NCBI RefSeq assembly: GCF_033807715.1
Contig: NC_084599.1
Location: 6,334,625-6,398,624 of the forward strand
Direction of reading: 5' to 3'
DNA from: Cololabis saira
Lineage: Eukaryota > Chordata > Actinopteri > Beloniformes > Belonidae
Length of the DNA: 64,000 nucleotides
Shown here: positions 1 to 10,243 of the stretch, in pieces
Numbering within the stretch: the first letter of the stretch is position 1
Layout of the letters: every line of letters starts with the position of its first letter
The notes under the pieces: model-generated
Seen by the model: the letters and a program-made list of their open reading frames with translations, nothing else
Databases searched by the model: none
Told to the model about the DNA's origin: nothing
Translations under genes and position numbers: made by a program

Positions 1-560
1 GACGAGGGGGTGCTTTTCACGGCAGGGGTGCTGAATACGGCACAACCCCGGACCGGGGTATGACAACTGCAGAACAAGTATAGGCGCACAATAAGAAACA
101 CTTTTTTCTCCATGAAAACACGTGATTTATTTATTATCACAAATAAAAAAATGAATGTGCCTCCTGTGGCAACCTTTTGCTGAATAATACTCGATTTAAC
201 ATTCAAATAAAATATTTCTCCTTTTGCATGTGGAGATTAGCACCTTCCTTTCCAACGTATTAAATACAGACGCAATCACAATCCCCGCAATTACTTTCAG
301 GCTTGGTAAATCTCATTGCGCGTGGTAAATGGACCAATTCGCATTTTCCCCTCCCAGTATTTAGCGATTTCTGGCGGGTACGCCCCATATAGATTATTCA
401 TCAGGGCAAAAGTACTAAATTAATTGCGTGTGCTATTTTGCTCATTTGAGAGACGCAGTCCTCTTTGCACGCTGTTAGTAGATCAGCTGGCAGTTTGGTT
501 TGCGGGTGCTGTCAAGTTTGCACACGTTTTTACACACGCAAACCTTTAGTAAATCGGGCC
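1..560. other. Uncharacterised repeat-like flank, no gene seen
   Basis: No coding potential is recognised. The stretch is AT-rich with short motifs such as TAAATCGGGCCC near 552-563 that look like the edge of a DNA transposon whose other end would lie outside the window. I cannot assign a family. Confidence 0.3.
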
Positions 561-619
561 CTTAATGACCAAACTCCATCATGTCTTTAAGAGCTCATAG
601 TTCCACATTATCCGAGCAG

Positions 620-850
620 AGCAGTTTCTAAAATCAGAATGTTCTCAGGTTCCTCTCCTCTGGAACCAGCTGATGGTTTGTGTTGGAGAAGCAGGTACCA
701 CCTCTACTTTTAAGATTAACTTAAAACCATCCTTTTTGATAAAGCTTAGTTAGGGAGGGTTCACCCCTCACTTCTGCTGGACAGGCCTAGACTGCTGGGG
801 AACCTCCCATGATGCATCTCTCCTCACTCTGTTCACTTTTCCTCTTTATT
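620..850 (+). pseudogene. LINE C-terminal remnant (L2/CR1-like)
   Basis: A plus-strand frame around 650-760 reads like the conserved C-terminus of L2/CR1-type LINE ORF2: a PLLWNQL motif, then GEAGTTSTFKINLK, then a stop. The same motif series is clear in the L2 copies at 10621 and 32231 on the opposite strand. Here it is isolated and decayed, with no reverse transcriptase core beside it. The following bases (to about 1200) resemble LINE 3' untranslated sequence. Confidence 0.5.
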
Positions 851-1399
851 TACAGGAAAAAGATGAGACAAGAAAGACATAAATAGGCACAAAAGAAAAT
901 ATAATGTATTCATCAGACAATACCAAAGGCCTTTCTATAAAAGAACGGTTAAAGGAAGATTTAAAGTGTGAAGAGGTGTTGTGTGTCTGAGTGCAACAGG
1001 CAAAGAGTTCCAGACAATGGAGACTAATGGAAAAATCGTGCTCTCCTTTTGTGACAAACTGATTCATGATAGTTGTAATGAGTCTTGCTGTAGGATTTTG
1101 AATTAGTTGGAGACTGCAGAGTAAAAACCCTGACTGATGCCCAAATACCTTGACTTACAGTAATCAGGGTAAGTTTGGGCAAAAAAAGCTTATTGTCTTA
1201 AGCTGGAAAAAAAAAAAGACTGAACTATATGTTTGACCCGAGCATTAAAACTAAGGTTAGTCAAATATTACGCCTACATTTCTAGCAACTTGTTTGATAT
1301 TGTCTGGGATATCCAAAAGACTACAGCAATAGAACTGATAGAATTTAGGGGACCAAAAAAAATAACCTCATGTTTGTTGCCAATAAACGTGTCTGATGG

Positions 1400-1690
1400 A
1401 TGTGAGGGTTTTATGGGTAAGTACAGCTGAGTGTCATCAGCATACTAATACTCATGTGTAGTATGATCTGGAATAGGCTGGCCCAGAAGTAGCATGTAAA
1501 CAGAGAAAAGGAAGACCAAGGACTGAACTGCAACACACACCCATACTGGCCACCATACGTAACAACCATTACTAGTAAAACAGTGATTGCTATTTTCCTT
1601 TTAGTTAGATTGCTTCTACTTGAGATGATTCTATGGATACATTCATCTAATAGTTGTTTAAAAAAGCTTCTTACATCTATACACACATTA
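1400..1690 (-). pseudogene. LINE reverse-transcriptase palm remnant (L2-like)
   Basis: On the minus strand, 1560 down to 1400 encodes a degraded FSVYML...YADDTQLYLP segment, the palm motif of L2-type reverse transcriptases, with an internal stop just before YADD. It is a short fossil in the opposite orientation to the fragment at 620-850, so the two are not one element. The rest of 1690-1860 shows nothing recognisable. Confidence 0.55.
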
Positions 1691-1867
1691 GCCCACCTTT
1701 CACATGAGTCTCATTGCTCCAACACAGCGTTTTATAATCTAGTTAATCTTTAGAAATCTCTGCCGTTTGGCATCAAGCTGTTGTCTGGATGTAAAATCTA
1801 ATTGACACCTCATTGACTCCTCAAGACGTAATAATAATCGTCATTTACGTGCATTGTTTCAGAAGGA

Positions 1868-2001
<134 letters not shown>

Positions 2002-2015
2002 CAAACCCAGTTCTT

Positions 2016-2159
2016 TTTGTTTGTCACCGGAGACGTTTGGTGTAACACCCGGCGGAAGTGAACAGGGGGCGTCAGAGCATCACGTGTGTTTTGAATAATT
2101 TTTCACTTTTATTGTGTTTTCCGTGGTCTGATCTGGATATCGTGGTGTTTCCAGTGAGG
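2016..2159 (+). promoter_or_regulatory. Putative TATA-less promoter / 5' UTR of ZNF-A
   Basis: This block is conserved upstream of exon 1 in units A, C and D. It has several CpGs, an ETS-type GCGGAAGTG at 2052-2060 and an E-box CACGTG at 2081-2086, with no TATA box at a fitting distance. It runs into the ATG at 2160. Promoter function is inferred from position, conservation and motif content only; part of it is probably transcribed 5' UTR. Confidence 0.45.
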
Positions 2160-2364
2160 ATGAGTTTGTCTGGGTCTCTGAGAGAGTTCATCAGTCAGCG
2201 ACTAACTGCTGCTGCTGAAGAAATATTCACAGAGTTTGAAAAAACCATCGTCCAGTACGAAGAAGAGATCGACCGACAGAGAAGACTGCTGGATATCACC
2301 TGGAAACCGCAGATTAAACTACACAGAACAGGTAGGAAACCACAGATTAAACTACACAAAACAG
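2160..2364 (+). CDS. ZNF-A exon 1 (fish C2H2 zinc-finger gene, N-terminal exon)
   Basis: This is the first coding exon of a fish C2H2 zinc-finger gene, inferred to encode a nuclear DNA-binding protein. The ATG at 2160 opens with MSLSGSLREFISQ, then an alanine/glutamate-rich amphipathic segment (AAAEEIFTEFEKTI) and YEEEIDRQRRLLDI, a leader I know from many teleost zinc-finger proteins; its function is not established. The exon then enters 11-residue repeats (core KPQIKLHRTGR). Two donors, CAG|GTAGGA, follow 2331 and 2364. Both leave one base of a Gly/Glu codon (phase 1), matching the phase of exon 2 at 9541 and 19588. The local exon 2 is broken, so this exon may be non-functional or may splice to exon 2 of unit B. 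Confidence 0.75.
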
Positions 2365-2390
2365 GTAGGAAACCACAGATACAACTACAG
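2304..2390 (+). repeat. 33-bp tandem repeat carrying splice donors (unit A, 2 donors)
   Basis: Two and a half copies of a 33-bp unit encode KPQIKLHRTGR and contain ACAG|GTAGGA. The copies are exactly one unit apart (donors after 2331 and 2364). The third partial copy diverges before the donor. Confidence 0.9.
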
Positions 2391-2722
2391 GTCTGCATAT
2401 CCTGGGTGAAATCCTCATTTAAATGCCTTTAATACTTCTATTATCGCTCTGCTATGGCAACGTTAGTTTTGTGTTGGACTCTGGAGACGTTCACTGTGTT
2501 TATTGTGCAGATTTATATTTATCTCATAAAACCTCCAAAACAACTTGACCCCTGGATTCCAGATCAAAGTCAAATTGAGGAAACACCTGCTTGTGTTGCG
2601 TTGGGTGGGTTCTTTTTATTTGGATAGTTTGGTGAAAAATGTTAAATTTTTCTTAAATACATTCATGCATCTTTTTCATGTGTTTCAACAATACTACTAC
2701 TACTACTGTCATTTAGCAGAAG

Positions 2723-3896
2723 GGTCAAAGACGTGACGCTTACTTTTTCTGTCCGATGGAACTTTTTACCTAATAATAAACATAAAAATGAATAAAAAAT
2801 ATAACATGTATGTCTAATACGTTCCTTCTACATGTGCCCACTCTTATTTTATTTAAACATGTTGGTTATTGGTCATTTTCTGCCATCTGAAGTGTGAAAA
2901 CATCATGTGGGGTGACCGTCCGGCCTTGACTTCTGTTTGGACAACTGGTTTTAAATCACATTAAAACAATTTAAAAATAATGCTTGCCCTATTGGGCATA
3001 CTTTCAAACGTGTCTTAGATTTATTGACAAAGTTATGGAACATTTGTACACACATTTCAATCATAATACACAAACTAATCTTGTCCGAATATGTTCATTG
3101 TCTGAATTATCATCTGGGGTGACCATGAAAAAAATACAATTGAGGGACTTTTATATTGACAATCATCTCAAAGAGGATGTTGCATCAGCCAGTTACTCTA
3201 TGAGGGTCCCAGAGAGACAACCTGCAGGTCAGTAGTCTCTCTCTCCTTTACAAATACATCCTCTTTCTAACTGCTGCAGTGTATACGTCACATTTTGATA
3301 TCATGTGGGGTGACCACCCTAAAACTGTAAATAATTCGTTTTATTTGCAAATCTATATTTTGAAGGTAAATTTGTTAGTGATATGTGGTGAGAAGTAGCT
3401 AGCTTAGATCATATAGCTAACTGTTAGCCTGTTATATTTGACTGCAATTCTGTATCAAATTCAAAATTGAATGTCTATCAGTTTTGGTTCAAATATGAAA
3501 TATTGGTATAGCATGCATAAGTGGATACACCTTGTACACATTTTAAATCAGTTTTATGAATTTTAGAGTAAGTAAGAGGGTGACACTGCCATTATGGATA
3601 GAATGTATTTAAAAATAGTTTTTAATGTTTTTTTCTGGTTGGTAGAGGATGGCAATGCCCAGGACTGTCACTTAGGTAGGAGCACGGGGTGGTAAAAATG
3701 GGAAAAAAAACGGGATAAAAAAAATGAGGAAGAAAAAAAAAAGGTTTTTAAAAAATGAAAGGAAACATGTGTCCATCTTTCTTGAAAAGTTAATTTAATT
3801 ACTGATACTTATTAAAATGTACATTTTGTTATGGAAATCTATTAATTTTGAGATAAATTACGGTCGCCCCAAATGAGGCCTTATACGTCTTTGACC
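2723..3896. mobile_element. Unclassified DNA transposon with 12-bp terminal inverted repeats
   Basis: The left end begins GGTCAAAGACGT and the right end finishes ACGTCTTTGACC, perfect inverted repeats. They are flanked by CAGAAG at 2717-2722 and again at 3897-3902, which would be a 6-bp target duplication. The interior (about 1.17 kb) is AT-rich and repeats GGGGTGACC near 2910, 3117 and 3309, with the related CGGTCGCCCC near the right end. A frame at 2984-3235 has no family I recognise. Units C and D lack the element at the matching intron position. Confidence 0.6.
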
Positions 3897-4334
3897 CAGA
3901 AGTTAAATGGGGGTGAGGGTCCAGCTGGACCAGAGCTGGTCAGACTGCTTTGAGACACAGGTGCTGCCATGCCACTGCTGTAATTTATTTATTTTTCTTT
4001 GCCCAACCCAACAGTCCCTTTTATACAAGAAAGCTACGTCTAAAAAGACACCATAATGCAATCATCTTGTCATAAGTGCATGCAGCTTATTCAGTGCTGA
4101 GTCCTGCAAACAGCTGGATAAATCTTCTAACTAATTCTGATGAGGAGAGAAGTTTACTAGATGCAAAAGTGCTCCTTAAAGAGCCGAGTCTTTAGGTTGC
4201 TCTTAAAAGTACCGTAGGTACAGACCCTGCAACTCGGACAGAGTTTGGTAGGACATCCCACCATCAGGGAGCAATGGAGGAGAAGAGTCTGGCTAATGAT
4301 TTCACGTGTCTTTCACTGGCTGAGCTGAGCAGAG

Positions 4335-5095
4335 CTGTGGAGAGGGAGTGTATCTCTGGATGAAGGAGTGAAGGTAGAGGGAGTGTATCTCTGGATGAAG
4401 GAGTGAAGATAGAGGGAGAATATCGCTGGATGAAGGAGTGAAGATAGAGGGAGAATATCGCCGGATGAAGGAGTGAAGGTAGAGGGGGAGAGTATCACTG
4501 GATGAAGGAGTGAAGGTAGAGGGACAGTATCTCTGGATGAAGGAGTGAAGGTAGACGGTAAGGCTGTGCGATTAATCGATTTTAAATCTAAATCGGATTT
4601 ATTAATCAAGACGATGTTAAAAAAAGGAAAATCGGAAAATCGATTTTTCTTTTTTGCAGCTGGCTGCATTATAGACAGAACTCATCTAGTCATCTTTGTT
4701 TGGTCAAGAAAATTGTAAATTTTGTCACTTTACTAAACTCAAAGAGGATTTACAGTATCTTTCAATTGCACTTCATTCCCAATGGGGAAATTTGTTTGCT
4801 ATTTTTCTTTAAAAATAAAGATAAAATATTTGACACAATTTATTCCATTGTCTTTTGTAGTTTTACAAAAAAAAATCGAAATCGGAATCGAAAATCGGGT
4901 TTTCAGAGAAAACAATCAGGATTTTATTTTTGTCCAAAATCGCCCAGCCCTAGTAGAGGGACAGTATCTCTGGATGAAGGAGTGAAGGTAGAGGGACAGT
5001 ATCTCTGGATGAAGGAGTGAAGATAGAGGGATAGTATCTCTGGATGAAGGAGTGAAGGTAGAGGGACAGTATCTCTGGATGAAGGAGTGAAGGTA
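4335..5095. repeat. 35-bp minisatellite, split by a hAT element
   Basis: Copies of a 35-bp unit (core GGATGAAGGAGTGAAG, preceded by GTAGAGGGA and TATCTCT) run from about 4335 to 4558 and resume at 4953 to about 5095. The interruption is the hAT element at 4559-4952. The array sits inside decayed LINE sequence. Confidence 0.88.
4559..4952. mobile_element. Non-autonomous hAT element
   Basis: The ends are TAAGGCTGTGCGAT and ATCGCCCAGCCCTA, imperfect terminal inverted repeats. The 8-bp flanks GTAGACGG (4551-4558) and GTAGAGGG (4953-4960) match except for one base and equal part of the minisatellite unit. The 394-bp interior is AT-rich and non-coding. Confidence 0.75.
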
Positions 5096-5206
5096 GGCAG
5101 GAGCCGTTAGCAGAGCCTTTACCTTGATGGTGCATCTGGAAGCCAGTGCAGAGAGATTAGCAGCGGAGTGACATGAACTCTCTTGGTTGGTTGAAGACCA
5201 CCAACT

Positions 5207-5262
5207 ACACAGAAAAGGTACAAAACCGCAGATAAAACTACACAGAACAGGTAGGAAACCAC
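5207..5262 (+). repeat. Second cluster of the 33-bp donor repeat (unit A intron)
   Basis: Downstream of the LINE debris the exon-1 repeat reappears: CAGAAAAGGTACAAAACC, then one unit later ACAGAACAG|GTAGGAAACC with a donor after 5250. The same second cluster occurs in unit C at 36661-36722. After it comes sequence shared by the intron of both units. Use as an alternative exon end is unproven. Confidence 0.75.
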
Positions 5263-5371
5263 TTAAAGCTTCTTGTTCGGTGGATAATTTTAGCTCAATA
5301 CATCATTTCAAGACCGCAGTGAAGTCTGTCATTAAGACATTTAGCCGAGATTAGTAGTACTAGTAGTAGTA

Positions 5372-6526
5372 GAGATGCACCGATCGATCGGCCCCTGATC
5401 GGGATTGGGCCGATAATGGCGCTATCGGTTTTGATCGGCGATCGGAAAATAATAGTTCAGAGCGGCCGATCTGATGACGTTTACAACAACAAACCCCCGC
5501 CCGCGCGGGCGTTCCCGCATCTCAGACCGAGCGGTCCTGAGGAGGCTTCGGCCTCGCCAGTACGGGAGTTTAACAATGTCTGAAAAGGACAACAAATTTG
5601 CAGTTTGCAAAGCGTGTCCAAAGGAGATACCATGAGGAGGAATGTTACAAAAGAATTTCAACACAACGAAGCTGATAAGACATTTGAAAGTTCTTCACAC
5701 GGAGTATATTGAGTTTTCAAAGTTGGCTGCAGCAGAAAAAAGGGAGAAGAAAAAAAGGAGCGCGCAATAACGGCACTAACTCAGCTGTAACACCTGTAAG
5801 AGAGACTTATAAACAACACGAAGAAAAATAAAGAACTACATCGTAAGGTAATGAATTCATATGCTTTGCTCATCAGCCGCTTTCAGTTGTAGAAGATATC
5901 GGGTTTAAACACGTTTGCAGCTTGGATCCGCGGTGCACGCTGCCACGTCGTAAATATTTCACTGATGAAATCCTGTCAGAGTTTTACCAAACAAACTATA
6001 CAGTCCAAAGCCTCATGCAGGACGACAGTCGTGTCAGTCGCTTCACGAGTGACATGTGGAGTTCTAGTGTGAAGAGTTTTGCTTCACTCACAAGAGTTTC
6101 CTCACACGCAGCAGATGCTACCGCTAAAGCTTTCACAAAGCTTAATAATTCATAATTAATTTTTATTTTAAGATTTAATTCCTCTTCCCACAGGAAAACT
6201 AAGGTTTATAGTTTGCAACTTGTATCAACCTTTAGAGAGTGACATGTCTGCTGTTGTCTGTGTTGGTCACATGTACATAATTATTACCACAGGAAAGCTG
6301 AAGCCACTAAACTACACTTACTCTTTGTAAGCCGAGTTTACACATGATCTCCTAATTTTTATACCTAATAATACAATGTCAGTGTCATGTACATGAGACA
6401 ACAATATTGACGAATTTATGGATTTCACCCTGTGATCGGTGATCGGCAAAATCGGGATCGGCCGATACTGGTTTTGGAAAATCGGTGATCGGTGATCGGC
6501 CCTCAAAATCCTGATCGGTGCATCTC
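5372..6526 (+). mobile_element. hAT element with ZBED-type transposase remnants
   Basis: The terminal repeats are GAGATGCACCGATC and GATCGGTGCATCTC. It lies in a TAG trinucleotide repeat, so the exact duplication cannot be defined. Inside, the frame from 5577 encodes a BED-finger-like segment (CKACPKEIP, an in-frame stop, then IRHLKVLHTEY), and 5922-6155 encodes KYFTDEILSEFY and FTSDMWSSSV, typical of hAT transposases of the ZBED group. The catalytic core and dimerisation domain are missing, so it is an internally deleted, non-autonomous copy. Confidence 0.75.
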
Positions 6527-6574
6527 GTAGTAGTAGTAGTAGTAGTAGTGGTAGTAGTAGTGGTAGTGGTAGTG

Positions 6575-6614
<40 letters not shown>

Positions 6615-6669
6615 CAGTAGTTGCAGTAGTAGCAGTAGTAGCAGTAGTAGTAGTAGTAGTAGTAGTAGT
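6527..6669. repeat. (TAG)n trinucleotide microsatellite
   Basis: About 140 bp of TAG repeats with occasional TGG and CAG variants. The corresponding place in unit C (36820-36832) has only a few copies. Confidence 0.95.
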
Positions 6670-6729
6670 ATGATCTCCAAACCACGCGACCCGGTGGATG
6701 CAGGACTGTGGTACACCAAGAGAGAAATG

Positions 6730-8416
6730 TTATGGCATACTTAATATATATATATAGAGGTAAGTTTTGGATATATGGTTGCGATGCATTACTTTACATT
6801 GCAAAAGTGAGTGTCGGGAACACAAAGACGAAGAGTGAATCCGATCAAGTACTGAGTCCCATATATCATCTGTAAAAGTGTAATTTAGGTCTTGTTCCCA
6901 AGTTGTTTTTATAACTACCATTGAGGAGCAGTGTAATCTGGAAATAAGGTTGTATAGGTTAGATATTGTACCTTTAGCTGTGGGGTTGACAGAGAGAAAA
7001 ATATCAAGAGGATTGACTTGAGGTTTGTGAGGGAACTGAGGTGTTACACCCTGTATGTAATTCCTAACTTGTAGAAATCTAAAGAAGTGGGTTTTGGCAA
7101 TACCAAAGTCTTCTGTCAGTTGACAAAAAACCAGCAAAATGATTACCAGTATAAAGGTCTTTGAAGCATTTCAGACCTTTTCTTGTGCCACATTTTATAT
7201 GTGCTATCTACCATAGAAGGGACAAATAAATGGTTGGCTGCAATTGGACTTTGGAGTGAGAAAAACTGCAGCTCAAATTAGCAAGGACTGTTTTACAACT
7301 GGATTACCCTTCGGGATACTTGAAGCAAGAGGAAGTGCAGCGCCCAAAAGAGGAGGCAAGGAAACCGGGCTACTTGCGCACATCTCCATTGACACCGAAG
7401 CAGGACGAGAGGGTTCAAGATGGAAATGCATTCAGTACATCAAACCTTGAATATTTGCTGCCCAGTATTAATACTGGAAATTAGGCAGAGCCATTCCTCC
7501 CACCTGCTTAGGTCTTTGGAGAAAGGCTTTCCGTAACTGTGGGTGTTTACCATTCCAAATATAAGATGTCATTAAATGGTCAAGGGCCATAAAAAAAGAT
7601 TTTGGGATGAGAATCGGGAGACACTGAAATAGATATAGAAACTTTGGAAGCAACGTCATTTTATTGAATTTATTTTTCCAATCATAGATAAAGGATACCA
7701 TTTAGATAGTGTTTTCCACCTGATTAAATAGAGTGAGAGGTCTCTAGTTACACATATTCCAAGATAGTTTAAGTAATCTTTCACCACCCTCAATGGGAGA
7801 CCTGCAAAATTAAGTTTGAGGACTTTTTTATTAATAGGGAATAGTTTGCTTTTATTGTGTATTGTAGAGTGAAAAGCTCCAACACAGAGAGGCGTACTTG
7901 TAGAGAAGAGGCTGGCTTTGAGACAAACAAAAGTAAGTTGTCCGCATACAAGGAGACCTTAAGCTCAACTCCTGCCTTCCATATCAACTGTATCTTCCCG
8001 TTGCCACGCAAGGCAATCATAGAAGGTTCTAAACTTGTCATTGATCAATTTCTGGTCAGAAGTTATACCTCCTTTATCTGTACACCGGCAATACCGGTAT
8101 GTTGCTTCGCTCCCAACCCACGCAGCTGATTGCCCTGGAGTTTGCCTGTTTTTTCGCCATGTTCATAATAGTAGCTTTTAGTCCTAAGTAACTGTCTTTC
8201 GACGAGGTGAAAAGTAAGAAGCTTAAATTCTGTCTGAAGTTTCAAGCGTTCCTTGTATAATTCAGGAGAAAGTGAATTTGAATATTGTCTATCTATGTTT
8301 AAATTCCGGTTAGCTATGTCATCGTATGGCGTGTGTCGAACGTGCCCCTTTATATTTCCATTTATATCTTTATAAATGGAAATATAAATCTTCTTGATAT
8401 GCAAAACGACCAGCAT
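6730..8416 (-). mobile_element. L1-type LINE remnant, unit A copy
   Basis: On the minus strand, successive frames encode conserved parts of L1 ORF2. The post-endonuclease linker is at 8400-8140 (ERQLLRTKSYYYEHGEKTG). The palm is at 8041-7850 (GVELKVSLYADNLLLF, so the YADD box reads YADN). The thumb region is at 7701-7468 (KMTLLPKFLYLFQ, YIWNGKHPQLRKAFLQRP). A C-terminal part lies at 7137-6760. The section between linker and palm is deleted and several frameshifts separate the parts. Homologous remnants sit in the same intron position of units C and D, so the L1 predates the duplication. Confidence 0.85.
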
Positions 8417-9000
8417 AGCTCACTTGCTGAGCTGGCTGGCTTGTATTGGTAGTTGGACAGTTACAGCGATTGAGATTAATAACTAAACACTTCTCATAAC
8501 AAGGGGATTAAGTAGTCAACCATATTCAATTAGATGTTTGACTTATCGCTCCGCTGTCTTTGCTGGAAGCCATGTTGAACTGACTGATATTCACATGCAT
8601 ATAGTGGTTTGAATGGCTTAATGTGATTGGCTTATATTGTCCCCCACGTGGGGTGCGTTCTTATGATTGTTGGAAACAAGGAAGATATCTGATTGGTTGC
8701 AGATCATTCCGTGTTTAAAAAAAAAAAGACATTTGTGGATTGAGGCAAGTCAGGGGAGTCTTAAAATTCACACACAAATGCAGGGATGTCCACAGACCAC
8801 CAACCGTTGGTAAATCAGGTTATATTTGTGTGTGTGTCAGAAATACATTTGTGAATCTTCACGTGTGAATTGTCATGTGCATTTGTGAATACTGAGACTG
8901 TTCTAGCGCCATCGGTAATGCCTCTATCTGTTTTCTCTAGCTATATGCCCTGCTATAGGATTCATTTTTCAACTGGTCTAACAAATGTTTGCTACACATT
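8417..9000. other. ZNF-A intron, no gene seen
   Basis: This intronic sequence is shared with unit C (41055-41600) and partly with unit D (63390-63540). No coding, RNA or transposon ends are recognised. Unit C carries a solo LTR in the matching position, and unit A here shows the empty site near 8480. Confidence 0.6.
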
Positions 9001-9009
9001 TAACTTTGT

Positions 9010-9135
9010 CACTGACAAAATGTCCGTAGAGGTCTGAAGGATCTCCCGTAGAGGTCTGAAGGATCTCCCGTAGAGGTCTGAGGGATCTCCCGTAGAGGTC
9101 TGAGGGATCTTCTCTCGTAGAGGTCTGAAGGAAGA
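9010..9135. repeat. 22-bp minisatellite upstream of ZNF-A exon 2
   Basis: About five copies of a 22-bp unit with core GTAGAGGTCTGAGGGATCTC. The same minisatellite lies upstream of exon 2 in units B, C and D with differing copy numbers. Confidence 0.93.
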
Positions 9136-9540
9136 GCCCACATACATAAGAGGTCAGCTGATCTGAACAAACCCAAAACAGTTCTGTCTGAAAAGGGCTT
9201 ATACGTACATCCTTGTGTGATGTCACCTGGGCCATTTTGTTGGCAACTAAAACCTTGGACTTGTAGGTTGATTTGATAATGAATGCATCATGATCAATAT
9301 GATTGTATGATTGGATAATCGCTGAAGTTAGGTTCCCTAGACCTTTTTGGGTGAGAAGTTTCCACAGAGACATCAGTCAAGCTTTTCCTGAGATATGACT
9401 TCAAACAAACAAACACAGCTCAGTGGTTGCTGGCTTGTCCTTAGTTTGGTTTGGGTTTGTCATTTTTGAGCAGAACTCTAAAATATGCGGCTTGTTCAGA
9501 GGGGTTAATACCATTTTCCTATGTCCATTTGTCTCCCCAG

Positions 9541-10243
9541 AACTCCAACATGATTTCATCTGGAATGCTAATGAGGTTCTTCCTGGCCAGCAGCTCTGTA
9601 ACCAGGACAGGAACCTCGGATTGGACCAGAAGGAACCAGATCCTCCACAGGTTAAGGAGGAAATGATGGATGGTCAGGTTGAACTGAAGCAGAAGACTGA
9701 TGTCGTCATGGTGACTCCAACTTCTGGTGAAAGTGGCCACAGTGAACCAGAACCAAACATGGATCAGTTCCAACTTCAGAACTCTCCAGTAATTGGGAAA
9801 CTGGATCAGCAAGAAACAAAGTACAAACAATCAACCAGAAATGAAGATGCCGGTACAGATATGGACAACTCTCCCATGCCGGAGAGTCGTGGTGACTCTG
9901 ATGCAGGTAATGAATCTGTAAACTTTCAGAACAAATATCTAAATGAAACATACGACAAATCCACTCAGAGAAAAGTGAGTTGACCTGCAGATTTTGTGGT
10001 AAAAGTTGCCTCAGACGATTACACTTGTTGGATCACACTCGTATCCACACCGGCGAGGGGCCATTTACCTGTCAAGTGTGCGGTAAGAGTTTTAACCGCA
10101 CTGGGACTTTGACCACCCACATGAGAAAACACACAGGCGGTAAAAGTTTCTCCCAAACTGGTCATCTGACACATACGGGGTCACATGGGACAGAAGCCCT
10201 TTTCCTTTGAAATGTGCGGTAAAACCTTTGCCGTGGGTACCTG
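9541..10243 (+). pseudogene. ZNF-A exon 2, frameshifted and truncated
   Basis: A good acceptor (TTTGTCTCCCCAG) ends at 9540. The phase-1 frame begins ELQHDF and encodes the acidic linker (LDQKEPDPPQVKEE, ESGHSEPEPNMDQ) plus a stretch not present in B or C (from about 9832). It reaches a stop at 9981 because the fingers, from about 9980, are in another frame. Two C2H2 fingers remain (CRFCGKS...HTRIH and CQVCGKSF...HMRKH). The third has lost its cysteines by deletion, and the fourth stops after GKTFAVGTC, where L2 sequence starts at about 10243. Frameshift, internal deletion and truncation together make it a pseudogene. Confidence 0.88.

Larger units (their letters stand above)
3905..5215 (-). 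pseudogene. Rex1-like LINE remnant
   Basis: Read on the minus strand, 5215-5100 gives LVFNQP followed by the SLHWLP-type motif of Rex1/L2 C-termini (degraded). About 4290-4150 gives GTFKSNLKTRLFKEHF, the terminal motif of Rex1-like LINEs. The two parts are separated by a 35-bp minisatellite that seems to have grown out of this sequence, and by a hAT insertion. A short homologous piece lies in unit C at 36567-36660. No catalytic core remains. Confidence 0.5.

Noticed and set aside
2391..2396. CTACAG|GTCTGC as a further donor after the 33-bp repeats
   Set aside because: It would give phase 0, which does not match the phase-1 exon 2, and the context is weaker.
6503..6719. Leucine- or tyrosine-rich reading frames
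   Set aside because: They come from the (TAG)n repeat read on the minus strand.
8978..9373. Minus-strand frame conserved in units A, C and D (starting MSLWKLLTQKGLGNL), including a 22-residue repeat
   Set aside because: The repeat part is the 22-bp minisatellite. The rest is conserved only because the units are recent duplicates, the frames differ at their ends, and no known family matches.
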